Shown in pieces: positions 1 to 9,985 of a stretch of DNA of 41,918 nucleotides. Source of the stretch: a virus; the IMG/VR virus record IMGVR_UViG_3300020421_000049, positions 1-41,918 of that record; one strand, given 5' to 3'. Each line of letters opens with the position of its first letter. The stretch's first letter is position 1. The position numbers and the translations under genes were made by a program. The notes under the pieces were generated by a model. It saw nothing but the letters and a program-made list of their open reading frames with translations, was not told where the DNA came from and did no database searches.

Positions 1-3000
1 CACTTACCATTAGTTGCAATAGCGTCAGTGAAACTAGGATCGAATCGCATTGGCGAACGACGCTTGTTAGCATAGACATTGAACTTAAGACCAGATTGAC
101 CAGATGCAAATGTAATTGGATTTACATTGTTGATCGCATCAGCATATGTTAGGTGAAGTGTAAGTGTCTTATTGTTCTGATAACGTGTGAAGAATTCAAC
201 ATTAGGATTGATTCTACCGATAGCAGAGTTTTGTGGATCAGTAACAGCAACGTTAGGATCATTGACATATGTCTGAGAAATTAGAGGTAGAACACCACCT
301 TCAACAGCTCTGATGAATGCCTTCTGTGGTGTTACACCAGCATTAGGAACGTCAAAGATGTGAGATACATCTGTCTCAATACCAGCAATGATTGAACCAC
401 TGAGTTTACCAGTGTAGTTGTGTAGATCATACTTGTCATCTAGGACAAACTGATAGAGATCGATCTCAACATCCTTATCAATTGCATCAGTTTCAGATGC
501 GTAGATATAGATACCTGCTGCTGCATTCTCCTTAGAGGTTGCAAGCATCAATCTAGTTTGATCACTACCATCGAAGAATGATGTAGCACCGTAGTTTTCT
601 GGTTGTGTGACTCTACCTGGAGCAATTACATAGTATGTTCTGTTAGTTTCAAATCCATTAGGTAGGCGAACAAGACGCTTATCAACATCAACATACTTAC
701 CTGTGACTTGATCAAAACGAGGACGTGGTACTAATCTTACAGGTGTACCAGTTTCAAAGTCATGTGGGTTAGAAGGACCACTACCAGAAACGTCAATTGT
801 AAATACTGTAGCTCTAGATGCTAGAAGTGCAGTGTTAACTGTCTGTTCTTGTCTAGTAACTGAACCAAGACCACTATTAATAATCGTGGTGATGTTACCA
901 ACTAATGTTTCAATAGCATCAGCAGTAGAAGAACACTCTCTATTAGTAGAAGAGGTTGTAGTGTCAGCAATAACATCAGGACCCTCATTCTCAGGACCAA
1001 CAACTACTGTGTTTGGTAGAGTGTCTGCCCAGATACCATTTTCATATACAAAGTATAGATCAACAGATGTGCTATTTTGTAATGCATTTACAGAAACACC
1101 TTCACTTAATCTAGAACCTTTAACACCAAGTTCAATCTGTGTGTTACTGATAATGTTCTTGACATATGTACCAGCAGGGATGTTAGAGTAAACTGCAGTT
1201 GGGTTGCTTCCTAGTACACCAGGAGCACCATCGTTATCACGATAAGAAGCAGCAGTGTATTCAGTAACACCCATACCAATGATGATGCCACGAGTATCAT
1301 TAACATCAACGATAGCAGAACCAATAGATGTAGTACAGTTATATGCAAGAACATCGAAGTTTCTCATGGCAGCAGTTGCCATCTGTCCTACGTAATCCCA
1401 TGCGTCTAGTGTCTCTGTCTTCTCTCCATCAATATATTCTAGGTTGTTACCAACATAGTATGCTTCACCTGCCTGTACCGAGTTAGAGTTTCCACCCAAT
1501 CTCAAGTCATTAACAACAGCATCAACGATGTAAGTAACGTCACGGAAACACTTAGATGCTTCATTGTTGATTGTAAAGTCACCTGTGTTTAGTGTAGGTA
1601 GACCAGCAAGTGTGCCGCCAACGATTGCATCCTGTAGGATATCAAATAGTGTCTCAATAGATCCACGAACGTTTGCACAATCCCACTCACCATTGTTTAG
1701 AGGTGGTAGGTTGTCAAGGTTACCTTCATTGAGGGAGTTACATGCAATATCAACCAATGCGTTAACAGTTGCAAGAACATCAGAACAGTTACCATCTGCA
1801 TATGTAGATGGTTGATACTTACCAGATGCTCTAGGATATGCATGTGTACTTACATTTGCATCCTTAGTACACTTAAAGATTAAGGACTCTTCCTTAAGTT
1901 TGATGCTAGTGTTTGTACTCAAACTATGAGCACCAATTGTTAGAGCAATAGAACCAGTTGCAGGATCATATACTGCATTAGATACGTTATGCTCAACTAG
2001 AGGAGATGCACCAATGTTAAAGGTGATGCTGTAAGTAGTTACAGAATCAACAGCAATGTTAGAACCAGCAAAAGGATCAATACCAGGACGTGGATATGAC
2101 TTAGTAGTTGCATTGCCATCCATATCACATGAGAATGTGAATGCATTATCAGTCAAGGAAATTTGATCACTAGAAGTTACACCGTGTGCTGTACCGAAGT
2201 ACAGAGTCATGGCACCACTTGTAGCATTGTAAGTAGCATTTGTTGGTGTTAATGTACCACCATTAAGTACGCTGACAGAGTTAGCAGCAGCACTTACAAA
2301 TGTGTGAGCATATCCACCACCAGATACAACAGCACCAGCTGCAGCAGCAATGAATGTGTGTGGATATTGATCACCAGATGCAGATGCACCAACATTAACT
2401 GTAATAGAAGTAGCAGTAGTGCTAATGATGTTAAGTGCAGCGTTCCATGCAGGATCAGGACCGTCTAGTGTTGTTCTAACAATACCATCAAGGTTACCAA
2501 CTCCACCGTCATTACCAATTGCTTGGATAACAATACCAAACAGAGTATCAACAGCAGCAACAGCAGAACCACACTTAGGTAGTAGTTCAGTTGCATCCCA
2601 ATCTTCTACAATTGTATCATCAATCTTCTGAACAAAAGCATTACCAGCAGAAACAGATACTGTCTCATTCTTGATAACCTGCATTGCGATGTTCTTCGCT
2701 TCGGTCATTACCTTAGCAGCTTCATCACGCTCAGCATCAAGGAACGTAGAGATGTTAGTACCAGTTTGATAGTCGTAGTTGGTGACATAGATCTTAGCAG
2801 CATCATATGTCTTATAGTTACCACCAAACTTAACGTCCCACATAACTTCTTTAAGGACGGTGATAACATCATCCTTACAATCTTGTGGAGTATTGTTTTC
2901 CTGTGGTGTGTAAGCAGGATATGCAGAAATCATACGAAGATATGCTTCTTCGGCAATGAAATCTAGGTTATCAAGAACCATGTCATGTGCATCACACTCG

Positions 3001-6000
3001 ATGTTTCCTACGATTGGAGGATCACCAGTTGTGTCAAGTGTAATGTTAAGGTCACGATCATAGTATGTGTTAGTCAATGCACGCTGCATCAATTCTTCAG
3101 CACGCTTGAATGCAGTGATAGAAGGTTCAACTTCAGCATCAACACCGTTAGCGATTAACTGGTTACCATTGAAGTATTCTTTAGTTGCAGCAATAGTAAA
3201 CTCGTTACCACCAAACCAAAGGTCTTGTGCAACAGCGTCAACAACAATACCAAGGTCTCTACGACACTTAGCTTCACCAGTGATGAATGTTCCAGCATTT
3301 GCTGGGTTGTTCCAGATACCACCAGTGATGTTACCAGCAGTGATTGCATCAGTAACAATAGTTCCTAGAGTATCAACAGCAGATTGAACATCAGCACATG
3401 CACTAGAACTTGTTCTGCTTGTGACTGCAGAGTTCTGTTTTACAACAGCATTTGCATCTGCACCTACGAACGTGTGGTTATAGTTACCACCAGAGATAAC
3501 TGCATTTGCAGTAGCAGATACAAATGTATGTGCAGTTGTATTAGTGGAAGGAACGTTCTTCAGTACCTGAACTGTAATTGTAGTTGCAGTTGCTGATAAG
3601 ATAGGAAGTGCAGTTTCGTAGAATGGATCAGTTGAACGAGGATAAGTGTGGTTAGTTTGATTATTATCTTCATCACATGTGAATGTCAAAGAGTTAGCTG
3701 CAATCTTAATGCTTGTGCCAGTTGCTAAACTATGAGCACCAATCGTCAATTCCATCAATCCTGTTGTAGGATTGTAATCTGCATCAGAAACGTTGAAGTT
3801 AACAATAGGTGATGTACCTACATTGACTTCAAATGTGTCATTAGTTTTGTTAGCAACTGTCAACCATGTATTATAAGTTGGGTCAGATGCTCTTGGATAT
3901 GTCTTCCATCCAGTTACTGAACCGACGTTAACTGAGATAGTTGTACCAGTTGCAGATATAATTGGAAGTGACTGGTTAAATGCAGGATCAGTTGTCCTTG
4001 GGTAAGTGTGAGTGGTAGCATTGCTATCCTTATCGCAAGTGAACGTTAACGAGTTTGTTGCGATAGTAATTGAATCATTAGCTGTGTAACTATGGTTACC
4101 AATTGTTAATTCAAGAACACCAGTGGTAGGTGAATACGCTGCATCAGTTACATCTTTATCAGTAGTACCATTAACAGTTACTGCATTGGTAGCTACTCCA
4201 CCTGCCCATGTGTGTGGAGAACCAGTACCCATGTCACATGTGAATGTTAACGAATCTCCTAAGAACTTAATCTGATCTCCATTAGCAAGACCATGACCAG
4301 CAATAGTTGTTACTAGAGTTCCAGTTGTTGCATTATATGTTACATCAGTAGGAGTTCCTACATTAGTTTGTGAACCAGCATAAGTGGATCCACCTTCTGT
4401 TACTGTTAAATCTTTATAGTATAACTGGTTAGTAATCGCCTTCTTCATTTCGTTGATGGCGGTATTATATGCAGTTACACTTTCTGCTTCCTCACCCACA
4501 AGACCATTGCTTAGAGGTGTAGTTGCATTAGTGAAGTATTGCTCAGTGAATGTTCTGGTATGCTTGTTACCTTCACAGAACATGTCAACAGTGATTGCAT
4601 CAATGAAGTATCCAATGTCACGAGCACACTTAAGTTCACCAGGTCCCCTACCTTCACCATAGTTAACCTCAATAGGCATGGTGTTGAGGTTACCGTTAGA
4701 AAGAATTGTGGTAACGATACTTGTTAGTGAATCAACTGCAGATTGAACATCAGAGCAGAGGAATTCTTGAGCATTGAACTGGTTATCAGTATTGCCAGCA
4801 AATGTAACTGCGTCAGCAGCAGCACTTACGAATGTATGTACATAGTCACCACCAGTGATAACTGCTCCAGCTGTTGCACCTACGAATGTATGTGGATCAG
4901 TGTTTGTTGATGGGATAGTTGTTAATACTTGGAGTGTAATTGTGGTTGCAGTTACTGACTCAATTTCAATTGAAGTATTATAGAATGGGTCATTACCATT
5001 TGATCTAGGATATGACTTCTCAGCAGCAGCACCAGTAGCACCACCAAATCCACAACTGAATGTTAGTGAGTTAGGTGCTAATCTTACATGTGTACCAGCT
5101 GCCAAACTATGAGCACCAATCTCAAGAACCATCAATCCTGTGTTAGGATCATATGTTGTTCCTGTAGTTGGTGTGAATGTTACCTCAGGTGATGCACCAA
5201 CATTAACTGTGATACTATCTGTTGTGGATGCAGTGATCTCAATGTACTGTCCAGATACTGGGTCAGTTGCACGAGGATATGTCTTGTTAGAAGTATTACC
5301 ATCCATTGTGCAGGTCATTGTCAATGCATTATCTGCAATCTTGACACGATCACCAACACTCAATCCATGATTAGCAATATCAAGAACCAATTCACCAGTA
5401 GATGCAGTGTATGCTGCACCATGTGGTGTATACTGCTTAGTTACCTGACCATATGCAGAACCAGGTGCATTGTCTGCAGTTCTGAATAGATCCTTCTCAT
5501 AAAGCTGATTAGTGATCGCTTTCTTGATCATCTCAGCAGCTTTGTTGAAGTTGGTATTGTATACCGCTGAATTGAATGAGAACTCAGGAGTTGAAGCATC
5601 AGTAAAGAACTCAGCACCAAATCTATGTGAGTAGACATTACCCTTACAGAACAAGTCAAGTGCAATAGAGTCAACAAAGATACCAATATCTCTACGGCAT
5701 TTCTCTTCGCCAGGACCAGCAATGTATGATGTCTCAGCAGGAAGTCCAGTAAGATTACCAGCAGCAATCTGTGTGGTAACAATATCAGTAAGAGTTACGA
5801 TAGCAGATTGTACATCGTCACAAGCACCAGAGTTATTGTTAGCAATATCTCCACCGCCACCACCATACTGTGCAGGACCAGGAGTAACTGTAGGATCTTG
5901 AATGCTGAGCTGGTTAGCAACAGCAAGTTTCATCTGATCTCTTGCTTCATTGAATGCAGCAATACTTTCAGTTGTCTCACCTTGTAGACCACCAGAGATC

Positions 6001-9000
6001 CAGTTACTACCAGTAGCATCAAAGTATTCAGAGATGAACTTACGAGCATACTTGTTACCACCAACAAACAAGTCAAGAGATACAGCATCAACGAATAGAC
6101 CAATATCTCTCTTACACTTACTCTCAAGAGCAGGAGGTGCTGGGTTTGGTGGAGCAGCATTAACAACTGCCCAAGCAGCATTAACAATCTCTGTTCTGTT
6201 CTGTACGATTAAACGATAACCATCAGCATATCTTGAACGAGCATCTGTTTGCTGATCTCCAACAAAGTAATAATCTGGATGCTGTACAGTTGTCTCTGCT
6301 AATGCAACGTCAACAATTTGATCTCTGTTGTTTGCAATCAAACGATATGCAGATGCGTATCTAGATCCTTCATCGACTTGATTATCACCATCGATGTAGA
6401 AGTTAGGATGAGAAACAGCAATAGATGCAAGTGCCTTATCTCTAATCTCAGAAGAGTTTCTTCTGATTAAACGGAATGCATCAGCAAGTCGTGATTGTGC
6501 GTTAGTTTGTGAGTCGCCAGGAATATAGAAGTCAGGGTGATATACACTTACTTCAGCAAGTGCAGCGTCTAGGATGAACTCTCTATTGGCGACAATTCTG
6601 TTACGTGCGTCCTTATAACGTGATGCAGGATCTGCCTTGAGTGCAAGGTCAATCGTTACACCATTAGTTGTATCACCATCTGCTTCTGCCTGAGATCCTG
6701 TCTTACCAATGTTGATACCATAAGTAGAAAGATTACTGTTAGGATCAGGATCATATAGATCTGCCGTATTTGACAGTAGGTTAGCAATAGCAAGTTTACA
6801 TAGGTCACGAGCTCTACGGAATGCATAAGTTGCATATGTTTCCTCACCAACCAAACCATTAGTTAGTGGGTTACCATCACCATCAAAATATTGTCTGGTT
6901 GCAGCGATAACATTTGCGTTACCACCATCCTTAAGGTCTTCTGCAACAGCATCAACAACTAGACCGATGTCACGCTTACACTTACCATCACCAATACCTT
7001 CGATCACAGCAGATCCAAAGGTCGTGATCATGTCATCAAATGCTGTATCAACAATCTGTTGACGGTTAGCAGCAATTAGATTACGAGCATCAAAGTATCT
7101 GTTACCTGCAGGATTTAGACCAGGGTTAACATAAGGAATGTTCTGAAGTCGTGGATACTTCTCTAGGATATATCCAAATACTTCCTCCTGAATCATACGA
7201 CGGTTAGATTCGATGAGGTTAGCAGCATCAGCATATGTGCTGTTAACAACTCCACCAGAAGGATTAAGGATAGAACCCTTAGCAACATACTTAACAAAAC
7301 CAGTTGGTTCTAGAGTTGCATAGAAGAATTCATCTCCTGTAGGACCATTTTCTAATTTTACATTAAGACGATCATCTGTCTTAGCACCTAACCTGTAACC
7401 CTGAATAGTAGCAGCAGGTCTTGTTAGCGGATCAATGATGTCATCATTACCAAGGAATAGTTTGGTATAATTCTGAGAAGTTTTAAGAGTTCCTTGAATA
7501 TCAATGGTATAGTAGGAAATCTTCTTAGTGCTTGCTAAGTTATCAACAACCACTGAAGGTGGAATGATATCAGTAATGTAACCACCCTTATCTTGGTTAA
7601 AGGCGAAACCTTTGAAACCAATAGCATGTAGAGATGTATTACCGAAGTTGGAGTTCGAGTTGGTGATAGACATGTCACCACCACTTTCCATTAGGAAGTG
7701 ATCAGCGAAACCAACAGCGAAGATAGAAACGTTCTGGATGAATGCGTCATCAGATGCACGAACGTGGAAGTTTCTCCACTCATCTTTCCAGTAAGAATCA
7801 CCCTTGGTGTGATAAGGAACAGTAGCAAATGCATCTACTAGTGATGCTTGGTTCCATGTGTTAGTGTACTCATCATAACGAATGAACGCTCTGTCATCCT
7901 TCTGCAACGAAACGCCCGTATACTGAGCGATAACCATGGATTTGAATCCAGTGGCTTTCAGACCATTAGCCCAGATACCACAAATACCCCATGTTGAACG
8001 GATGGAGCAGTTAAAGACATATGGAGATGCAGATTCTACAGAGTCAACTTCTGCAAGAGTTTGTGAGTTCTGACCTAATGCAGGAGTAGTATCTACACTG
8101 ACTGTCTTCTCTGATTGAATATTGTTTCCAATCGATGTAGCGACGAATGGAATTTCATATGTAAATTTACGAGCATCATTCTGATCAATAGATTTGATCT
8201 GGAAGATACCTTCTAAGACATCATCAATTTCTGTATTAGAAATAGCAACAAACTGACCTTGGAAGTATCCATGATCAACCTTAGTAGTTACTTCAACCTC
8301 TGTAGTAGATGCTGGAATACTAGGTACAGTTGTAGCATCTCTAAATGTTAAACTCTCAATAACTCTAGAGTCAGATAGAGGACCAACAATTCTGTTCTCT
8401 TGTACCCTTAGATCAAATTCGCCTGGGTCATCAATTGTTGGTTGATACTTATTAAATGCCTTAGCAATCTTTCTATAGAAGATGCTTAGTTCTTCTGTAT
8501 CTGCATATTCAAATACAGTTAGTTTGTGGTGAGAGTAGTTAGGTGCTGCTAACTTAGTAAAGTCATTTGGATCATAGTAAACCTTACCAGTTCCGTCAGC
8601 AACATCATATAGAGGAGATTCAGTAGTTGTTTGTCCATCCTTAATGGTGAACTGCCAGAAGTAACAACCACCAGTTACGTTAAAGATTGCAGAGCGAGGA
8701 ATTTCACGTTCCGTTACAGCAGGATCGGGAACGTACATTGGGCGAACAACAGTTCTTCTTAGGTCATAACCTACGAGAGAAGAACCTCTAGGGATGATTG
8801 CACCACCCTCAGTGTTGTTAAACTTCCAGAAAATGTTATCTGGGTTAGAGATATCAAGAATACTATCGTCTGTCCAAGCATTAGTTGCTTGATCAAAACC
8901 AAATTCAGGAATACCAGTATTATCTACAAGACCAGGACGGTTATCGATGTAGTGAATACCAGGCATCAGCATAATGCTGAACTGGTCAAACCTATCGTTT

Positions 9001-9185
9001 CCGAAACCAGGTAGATAAGAATATCTAGCAATCTCTAGGAATGCTCTCTGAATACTCTTAAATGGTGTTACTGGTGAATTGCCTCGGTTCGATAACGCAT
9101 CCGTTGCGTTGAAATCGTCTGGCGAAACATAAAGATACTTACCAGTTTTTGAACTAATAAGGTTATCTAAACGTGTTAATGGCAT
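1..9185 (-). CDS. giant repetitive virion structural protein (3' end outside window)
   Basis: An uninterrupted reading frame runs leftward from ATG at 9185 (MPLTRLDNLISSKTGKYLYV) through 3061 codons to the window edge with no stop, so this is the N-terminal part only. The first ~900 residues are non-repetitive. Then come three internal repeat families: a 46-residue tandem unit around HPDFYIxGDxQTD (about 6190-6620), a Cys-containing unit around KCxRDIGxxVDAxAxDL (at least six copies), and a beta-rich unit around TCDxDxNxTxxTYPRxTDP. Cyanophages carry very large structural proteins of this kind, probably tail-associated or adhesin-like; that role is inferred from family memory and the late promoter. 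No enzymatic motif was seen. Confidence 0.8.
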   Translation of the reverse strand, partial: MPLTRLDNLISSKTGKYLYVSPDDFNATDALSNRGNSPVTPFKSIQRAFLEIARYSYLPGFGNDRFDQFSIMLMPGIHYIDNRPGLVDNTGIPEFGFDQATNAWTDDSILDISNPDNIFWKFNNTEGGAIIPRGSSLVGYDLRRTVVRPMYVPDPAVTEREIPRSAIFNVTGGCYFWQFTIKDGQTTTESPLYDVADGTGKVYYDPNDFTKLAAPNYSHHKLTVFEYADTEELSIFYRKIAKAFNKYQPTIDDPGEFDLRVQENRIVGPLSDSRVIESLTFRDATTVPSIPASTTEVEVTTKVDHGYFQGQFVAISNTEIDDVLEGIFQIKSIDQNDARKFTYEIPFVATSIGNNIQSEKTVSVDTTPALGQNSQTLAEVDSVESASPYVFNCSIRSTWGICGIWANGLKATGFKSMVIAQYTGVSLQKDDRAFIRYDEYTNTWNQASLVDAFATVPYHTKGDSYWKDEWRNFHVRASDDAFIQNVSIFAVGFADHFLMESGGDMSITNSNSNFGNTSLHAIGFKGFAFNQDKGGYITDIIPPSVVVDNLASTKKISYYTIDIQGTLKTSQNYTKLFLGNDDIIDPLTRPAATIQGYRLGAKTDDRLNVKLENGPTGDEFFYATLEPTGFVKYVAKGSILNPSGGVVNSTYADAANLIESNRRMIQEEVFGYILEKYPRLQNIPYVNPGLNPAGNRYFDARNLIAANRQQIVDTAFDDMITTFGSAVIEGIGDGKCKRDIGLVVDAVAEDLKDGGNANVIAATRQYFDGDGNPLTNGLVGEETYATYAFRRARDLCKLAIANLLSNTADLYDPDPNSNLSTYGINIGKTGSQAEADGDTTNGVTIDLALKADPASRYKDARNRIVANREFILDAALAEVSVYHPDFYIPGDSQTNAQSRLADAFRLIRRNSSEIRDKALASIAVSHPNFYIDGDNQVDEGSRYASAYRLIANNRDQIVDVALAETTVQHPDYYFVGDQQTDARSRYADGYRLIVQNRTEIVNAAWAVVNAAPPNPAPPALESKCKRDIGLFVDAVSLDLFVGGNKYARKFISEYFDATGSNWISGGLQGETTESIAAFNEARDQMKLAVANQLSIQDPTVTPGPAQYGGGGGDIANNNSGACDDVQSAIVTLTDIVTTQIAAGNLTGLPAETSYIAGPGEEKCRRDIGIFVDSIALDLFCKGNVYSHRFGAEFFTDASTPEFSFNSAVYNTNFNKAAEMIKKAITNQLYEKDLFRTADNAPGSAYGQVTKQYTPHGAAYTASTGELVLDIANHGLSVGDRVKIADNALTMTCTMDGNTSNKTYPRATDPVSGQYIEITASTTDSITVNVGASPEVTFTPTTGTTYDPNTGLMVLEIGAHSLAAGTHVRLAPNSLTFSCGFGGATGAAAEKSYPRSNGNDPFYNTSIEIESVTATTITLQVLTTIPSTNTDPHTFVGATAGAVITGGDYVHTFVSAAADAVTFAGNTDNQFNAQEFLCSDVQSAVDSLTSIVTTILSNGNLNTMPIEVNYGEGRGPGELKCARDIGYFIDAITVDMFCEGNKHTRTFTEQYFTNATTPLSNGLVGEEAESVTAYNTAINEMKKAITNQLYYKDLTVTEGGSTYAGSQTNVGTPTDVTYNATTGTLVTTIAGHGLANGDQIKFLGDSLTFTCDMGTGSPHTWAGGVATNAVTVNGTTDKDVTDAAYSPTTGVLELTIGNHSYTANDSITIATNSLTFTCDKDSNATTHTYPRTTDPAFNQSLPIISATGTTISVNVGSVTGWKTYPRASDPTYNTWLTVANKTNDTFEVNVGTSPIVNFNVSDADYNPTTGLMELTIGAHSLATGTSIKIAANSLTFTCDEDNNQTNHTYPRSTDPFYETALPILSATATTITVQVLKNVPSTNTTAHTFVSATANAVISGGNYNHTFVGADANAVVKQNSAVTSRTSSSACADVQSAVDTLGTIVTDAITAGNITGGIWNNPANAGTFITGEAKCRRDLGIVVDAVAQDLWFGGNEFTIAATKEYFNGNQLIANGVDAEVEPSITAFKRAEELMQRALTNTYYDRDLNITLDTTGDPPIVGNIECDAHDMVLDNLDFIAEEAYLRMISAYPAYTPQENNTPQDCKDDVITVLKEVMWDVKFGGNYKTYDAAKIYVTNYDYQTGTNISTFLDAERDEAAKVMTEAKNIAMQVIKNETVSVSAGNAFVQKIDDTIVEDWDATELLPKCGSAVAAVDTLFGIVIQAIGNDGGVGNLDGIVRTTLDGPDPAWNAALNIISTTATSITVNVGASASGDQYPHTFIAAAAGAVVSGGGYAHTFVSAAANSVSVLNGGTLTPTNATYNATSGAMTLYFGTAHGVTSSDQISLTDNAFTFSCDMDGNATTKSYPRPGIDPFAGSNIAVDSVTTYSITFNIGASPLVEHNVSNAVYDPATGSIALTIGAHSLSTNTSIKLKEESLIFKCTKDANVSTHAYPRASGKYQPSTYADGNCSDVLATVNALVDIACNSLNEGNLDNLPPLNNGEWDCANVRGSIETLFDILQDAIVGGTLAGLPTLNTGDFTINNEASKCFRDVTYIVDAVVNDLRLGGNSNSVQAGEAYYVGNNLEYIDGEKTETLDAWDYVGQMATAAMRNFDVLAYNCTTSIGSAIVDVNDTRGIIIGMGVTEYTAASYRDNDGAPGVLGSNPTAVYSNIPAGTYVKNIISNTQIELGVKGSRLSEGVSVNALQNSTSVDLYFVYENGIWADTLPNTVVVGPENEGPDVIADTTTSSTNRECSSTADAIETLVGNITTIINSGLGSVTRQEQTVNTALLASRATVFTIDVSGSGPSNPHDFETGTPVRLVPRPRFDQVTGKYVDVDKRLVRLPNGFETNRTYYVIAPGRVTQPENYGATSFFDGSDQTRLMLATSKENAAAGIYIYASETDAIDKDVEIDLYQFVLDDKYDLHNYTGKLSGSIIAGIETDVSHIFDVPNAGVTPQKAFIRAVEGGVLPLISQTYVNDPNVAVTDPQNSAIGRINPNVEFFTRYQNNKTLTLHLTYADAINNVNPITFASGQSGLKFNVYANKRRSPMRFDPSFTDAIATNGK

Positions 9186-9224
9186 GATTACTCTGACCCT
9201 GCGGTGATACTTTGTCCTCGGGTT

Positions 9225-9232
9225 TATTTATA
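9225..9232 (-). promoter_or_regulatory. T4-type late promoter of the giant structural gene
   Basis: The minus strand reads TATAAATA, an exact match to the T4 late promoter consensus, about 40 nt upstream of the giant gene's ATG and with no sigma70 -35 box beside it. It supports late (gp55/gp33-dependent) expression of a virion protein. Confidence 0.7.
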
Positions 9233-9270
9233 CCAGTAAAATACTAAAAACACTGTGTGGTTCTAAGATT

Positions 9271-9331
9271 TTGTCAGGTGAGGATTTGAACCCTAAGGCA
9301 TCACAATGAGTTCGGGTAGTTCTACCATTCC
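9271..9331 (-). pseudogene. degenerate tRNA remnant
   Basis: On the minus strand GGAATGGTAGA resembles a D-loop, and 28 nt later comes a T-arm-like AGGGTTCAAATCCTCA followed by CCTGACA, which looks like an acceptor 3' strand. No matching 5' acceptor strand (TGTCAGG) is adjacent, and the anticodon stem does not pair, so this is not a functional tRNA. It overlaps the last codons and stop of the HNH gene, which suggests an insertion or recombination at a tRNA. Confidence 0.35.
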
Positions 9332-9643
9332 ATGTTGTAGTAATCTATTACAGTTTGCACATATAGGAGCACACTTGTCAATTTCTTCCTTTAATGTTCT
9401 GTAACTTGCGAACTGTAATAACTTTGATACACTGTGTTTCTTAGGTGATGGATCTACATGAATAAGGTCCATTTGCACTGAGTGAAATTCTTTATTGCAG
9501 ATGATACAAGGATGATTCTTTGCATCCTCAATTATCTGCATTCTCCTCTTATGACCAATTTGATTTGCTTTACGAGTTTTAGAATTCTTTCTCGCCCACT
9601 CGCGCTGATACTCACGATTTTTCTCTTTATCTTTGTAAGGCAT
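9293..9643 (-). CDS. HNH family homing-type endonuclease
   Basis: A 116-aa protein with a very basic N-terminus (KDKEKNREYQREWARKN) followed by a zinc-finger HNH core: CIIC near residue 48, the LIHVDP segment near residue 62 giving the catalytic His/Asp region, and CAPICANCNRLLQHG near residue 95 supplying the second Cys pair. Length and architecture fit small phage HNH nucleases that behave as free-standing homing endonucleases. It sits alone between the giant structural gene and a tRNA cluster, and its 3' end runs into a tRNA-like remnant, so it is probably a mobile intruder. The target site cannot be read from the sequence. Confidence 0.85.
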   Translation of the reverse strand: MPYKDKEKNREYQREWARKNSKTRKANQIGHKRRMQIIEDAKNHPCIICNKEFHSVQMDLIHVDPSPKKHSVSKLLQFASYRTLKEEIDKCAPICANCNRLLQHGMVELPELIVMP

Positions 9644-9707
9644 ATCAGAAATACTTCCCTAAAGCATATGTAGATATATTCAAATTGTTCTTTGTATGTT
9701 GTCATAA

Positions 9708-9779
9708 CTCCCCTTCCTGGGATCGAACCAGGGACAAATTGATTAACAGTCAACCGCTCTACCGCTGAGCTAAAGAGGA
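9708..9779 (-). tRNA. tRNA-Asn (GUU)
   Basis: The minus strand folds into a complete cloverleaf: acceptor TCCTCTT/AAGGGGA, D-stem GCTC/GAGC, anticodon loop CTGTTAA (anticodon GTT), T-arm CCTGG TTCGATC CCAGG, discriminator G. The 3' CCA is not encoded. It is one of three intact tRNAs in this cluster. Confidence 0.93.
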
Positions 9780-9793
9780 TTGGTGTGGGTGGA

Positions 9794-9864
9794 GGGAATG
9801 CTTTTGCCCCTCATGTTATGGGAATCGCTAGAGCGAATATTTGTACATAACAACAATGATTCCC
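9794..9864 (-). ncRNA. structured noncoding RNA candidate upstream of tRNA-Asn
   Basis: This gene-free stretch between tRNA-Thr and tRNA-Asn contains nested inverted repeats: GGGAAT 9794-9799 with ATTCCC 9859-9864, TGTTATG 9814-9820 with CATAACA 9846-9852, and a small inner TCGC/GCGA hairpin. A competing perfect 7-bp pairing exists between GGGAATC 9820-9826 and GATTCCC 9858-9864, so two folds are possible. The remaining sequence to 9983 holds another short hairpin (TCAGG/CCTGA near 9880-9893) but no tRNA and no convincing reading frame. Function unknown; a tRNA-precursor spacer or small RNA are both possible. Confidence 0.35.
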
Positions 9865-9960
9865 TTGGTTGGGGTTCTTCAGGACGGACCTGACAGCGAG
9901 CACCACCTCTAATCATCTACCTTACTCCGCCAAATTCCAACAGAGTTATTCAGTCACACC

Positions 9961-9985
9961 CTTTGGAACTGATCAGGTTCCAAAG
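9961..9985 (-). other. perfect hairpin directly 3' of tRNA-Thr
   Basis: CTTTGGAAC 9961-9969 and GTTCCAAAG 9977-9985 form a 9-bp perfect stem with a 7-nt loop. The stem overlaps the discriminator end of tRNA-Thr. There is no U-tract, so it looks like a processing or stability element for the tRNA precursor rather than an intrinsic terminator. Confidence 0.5.

Noticed and set aside
2100-5400. regular DNA repeats considered as CRISPR or tandem-repeat DNA
   Set aside because: The repetition is protein-coding with irregular spacing and diverged codons; there are no short identical repeats with unique spacers.
832-6859. many 60-120-codon frames on both strands in the first 7 kb
   Set aside because: All are shadows of the continuous giant reading frame; the repeats of that gene make similar shadow frames recur.
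9888-9894. TGTCAGG on the minus strand as the missing 5' half of the tRNA remnant (split tRNA)
   Set aside because: It complements CCTGACA at the remnant but is followed by no D-arm and lies ~600 nt away beyond an intact tRNA; most likely chance.
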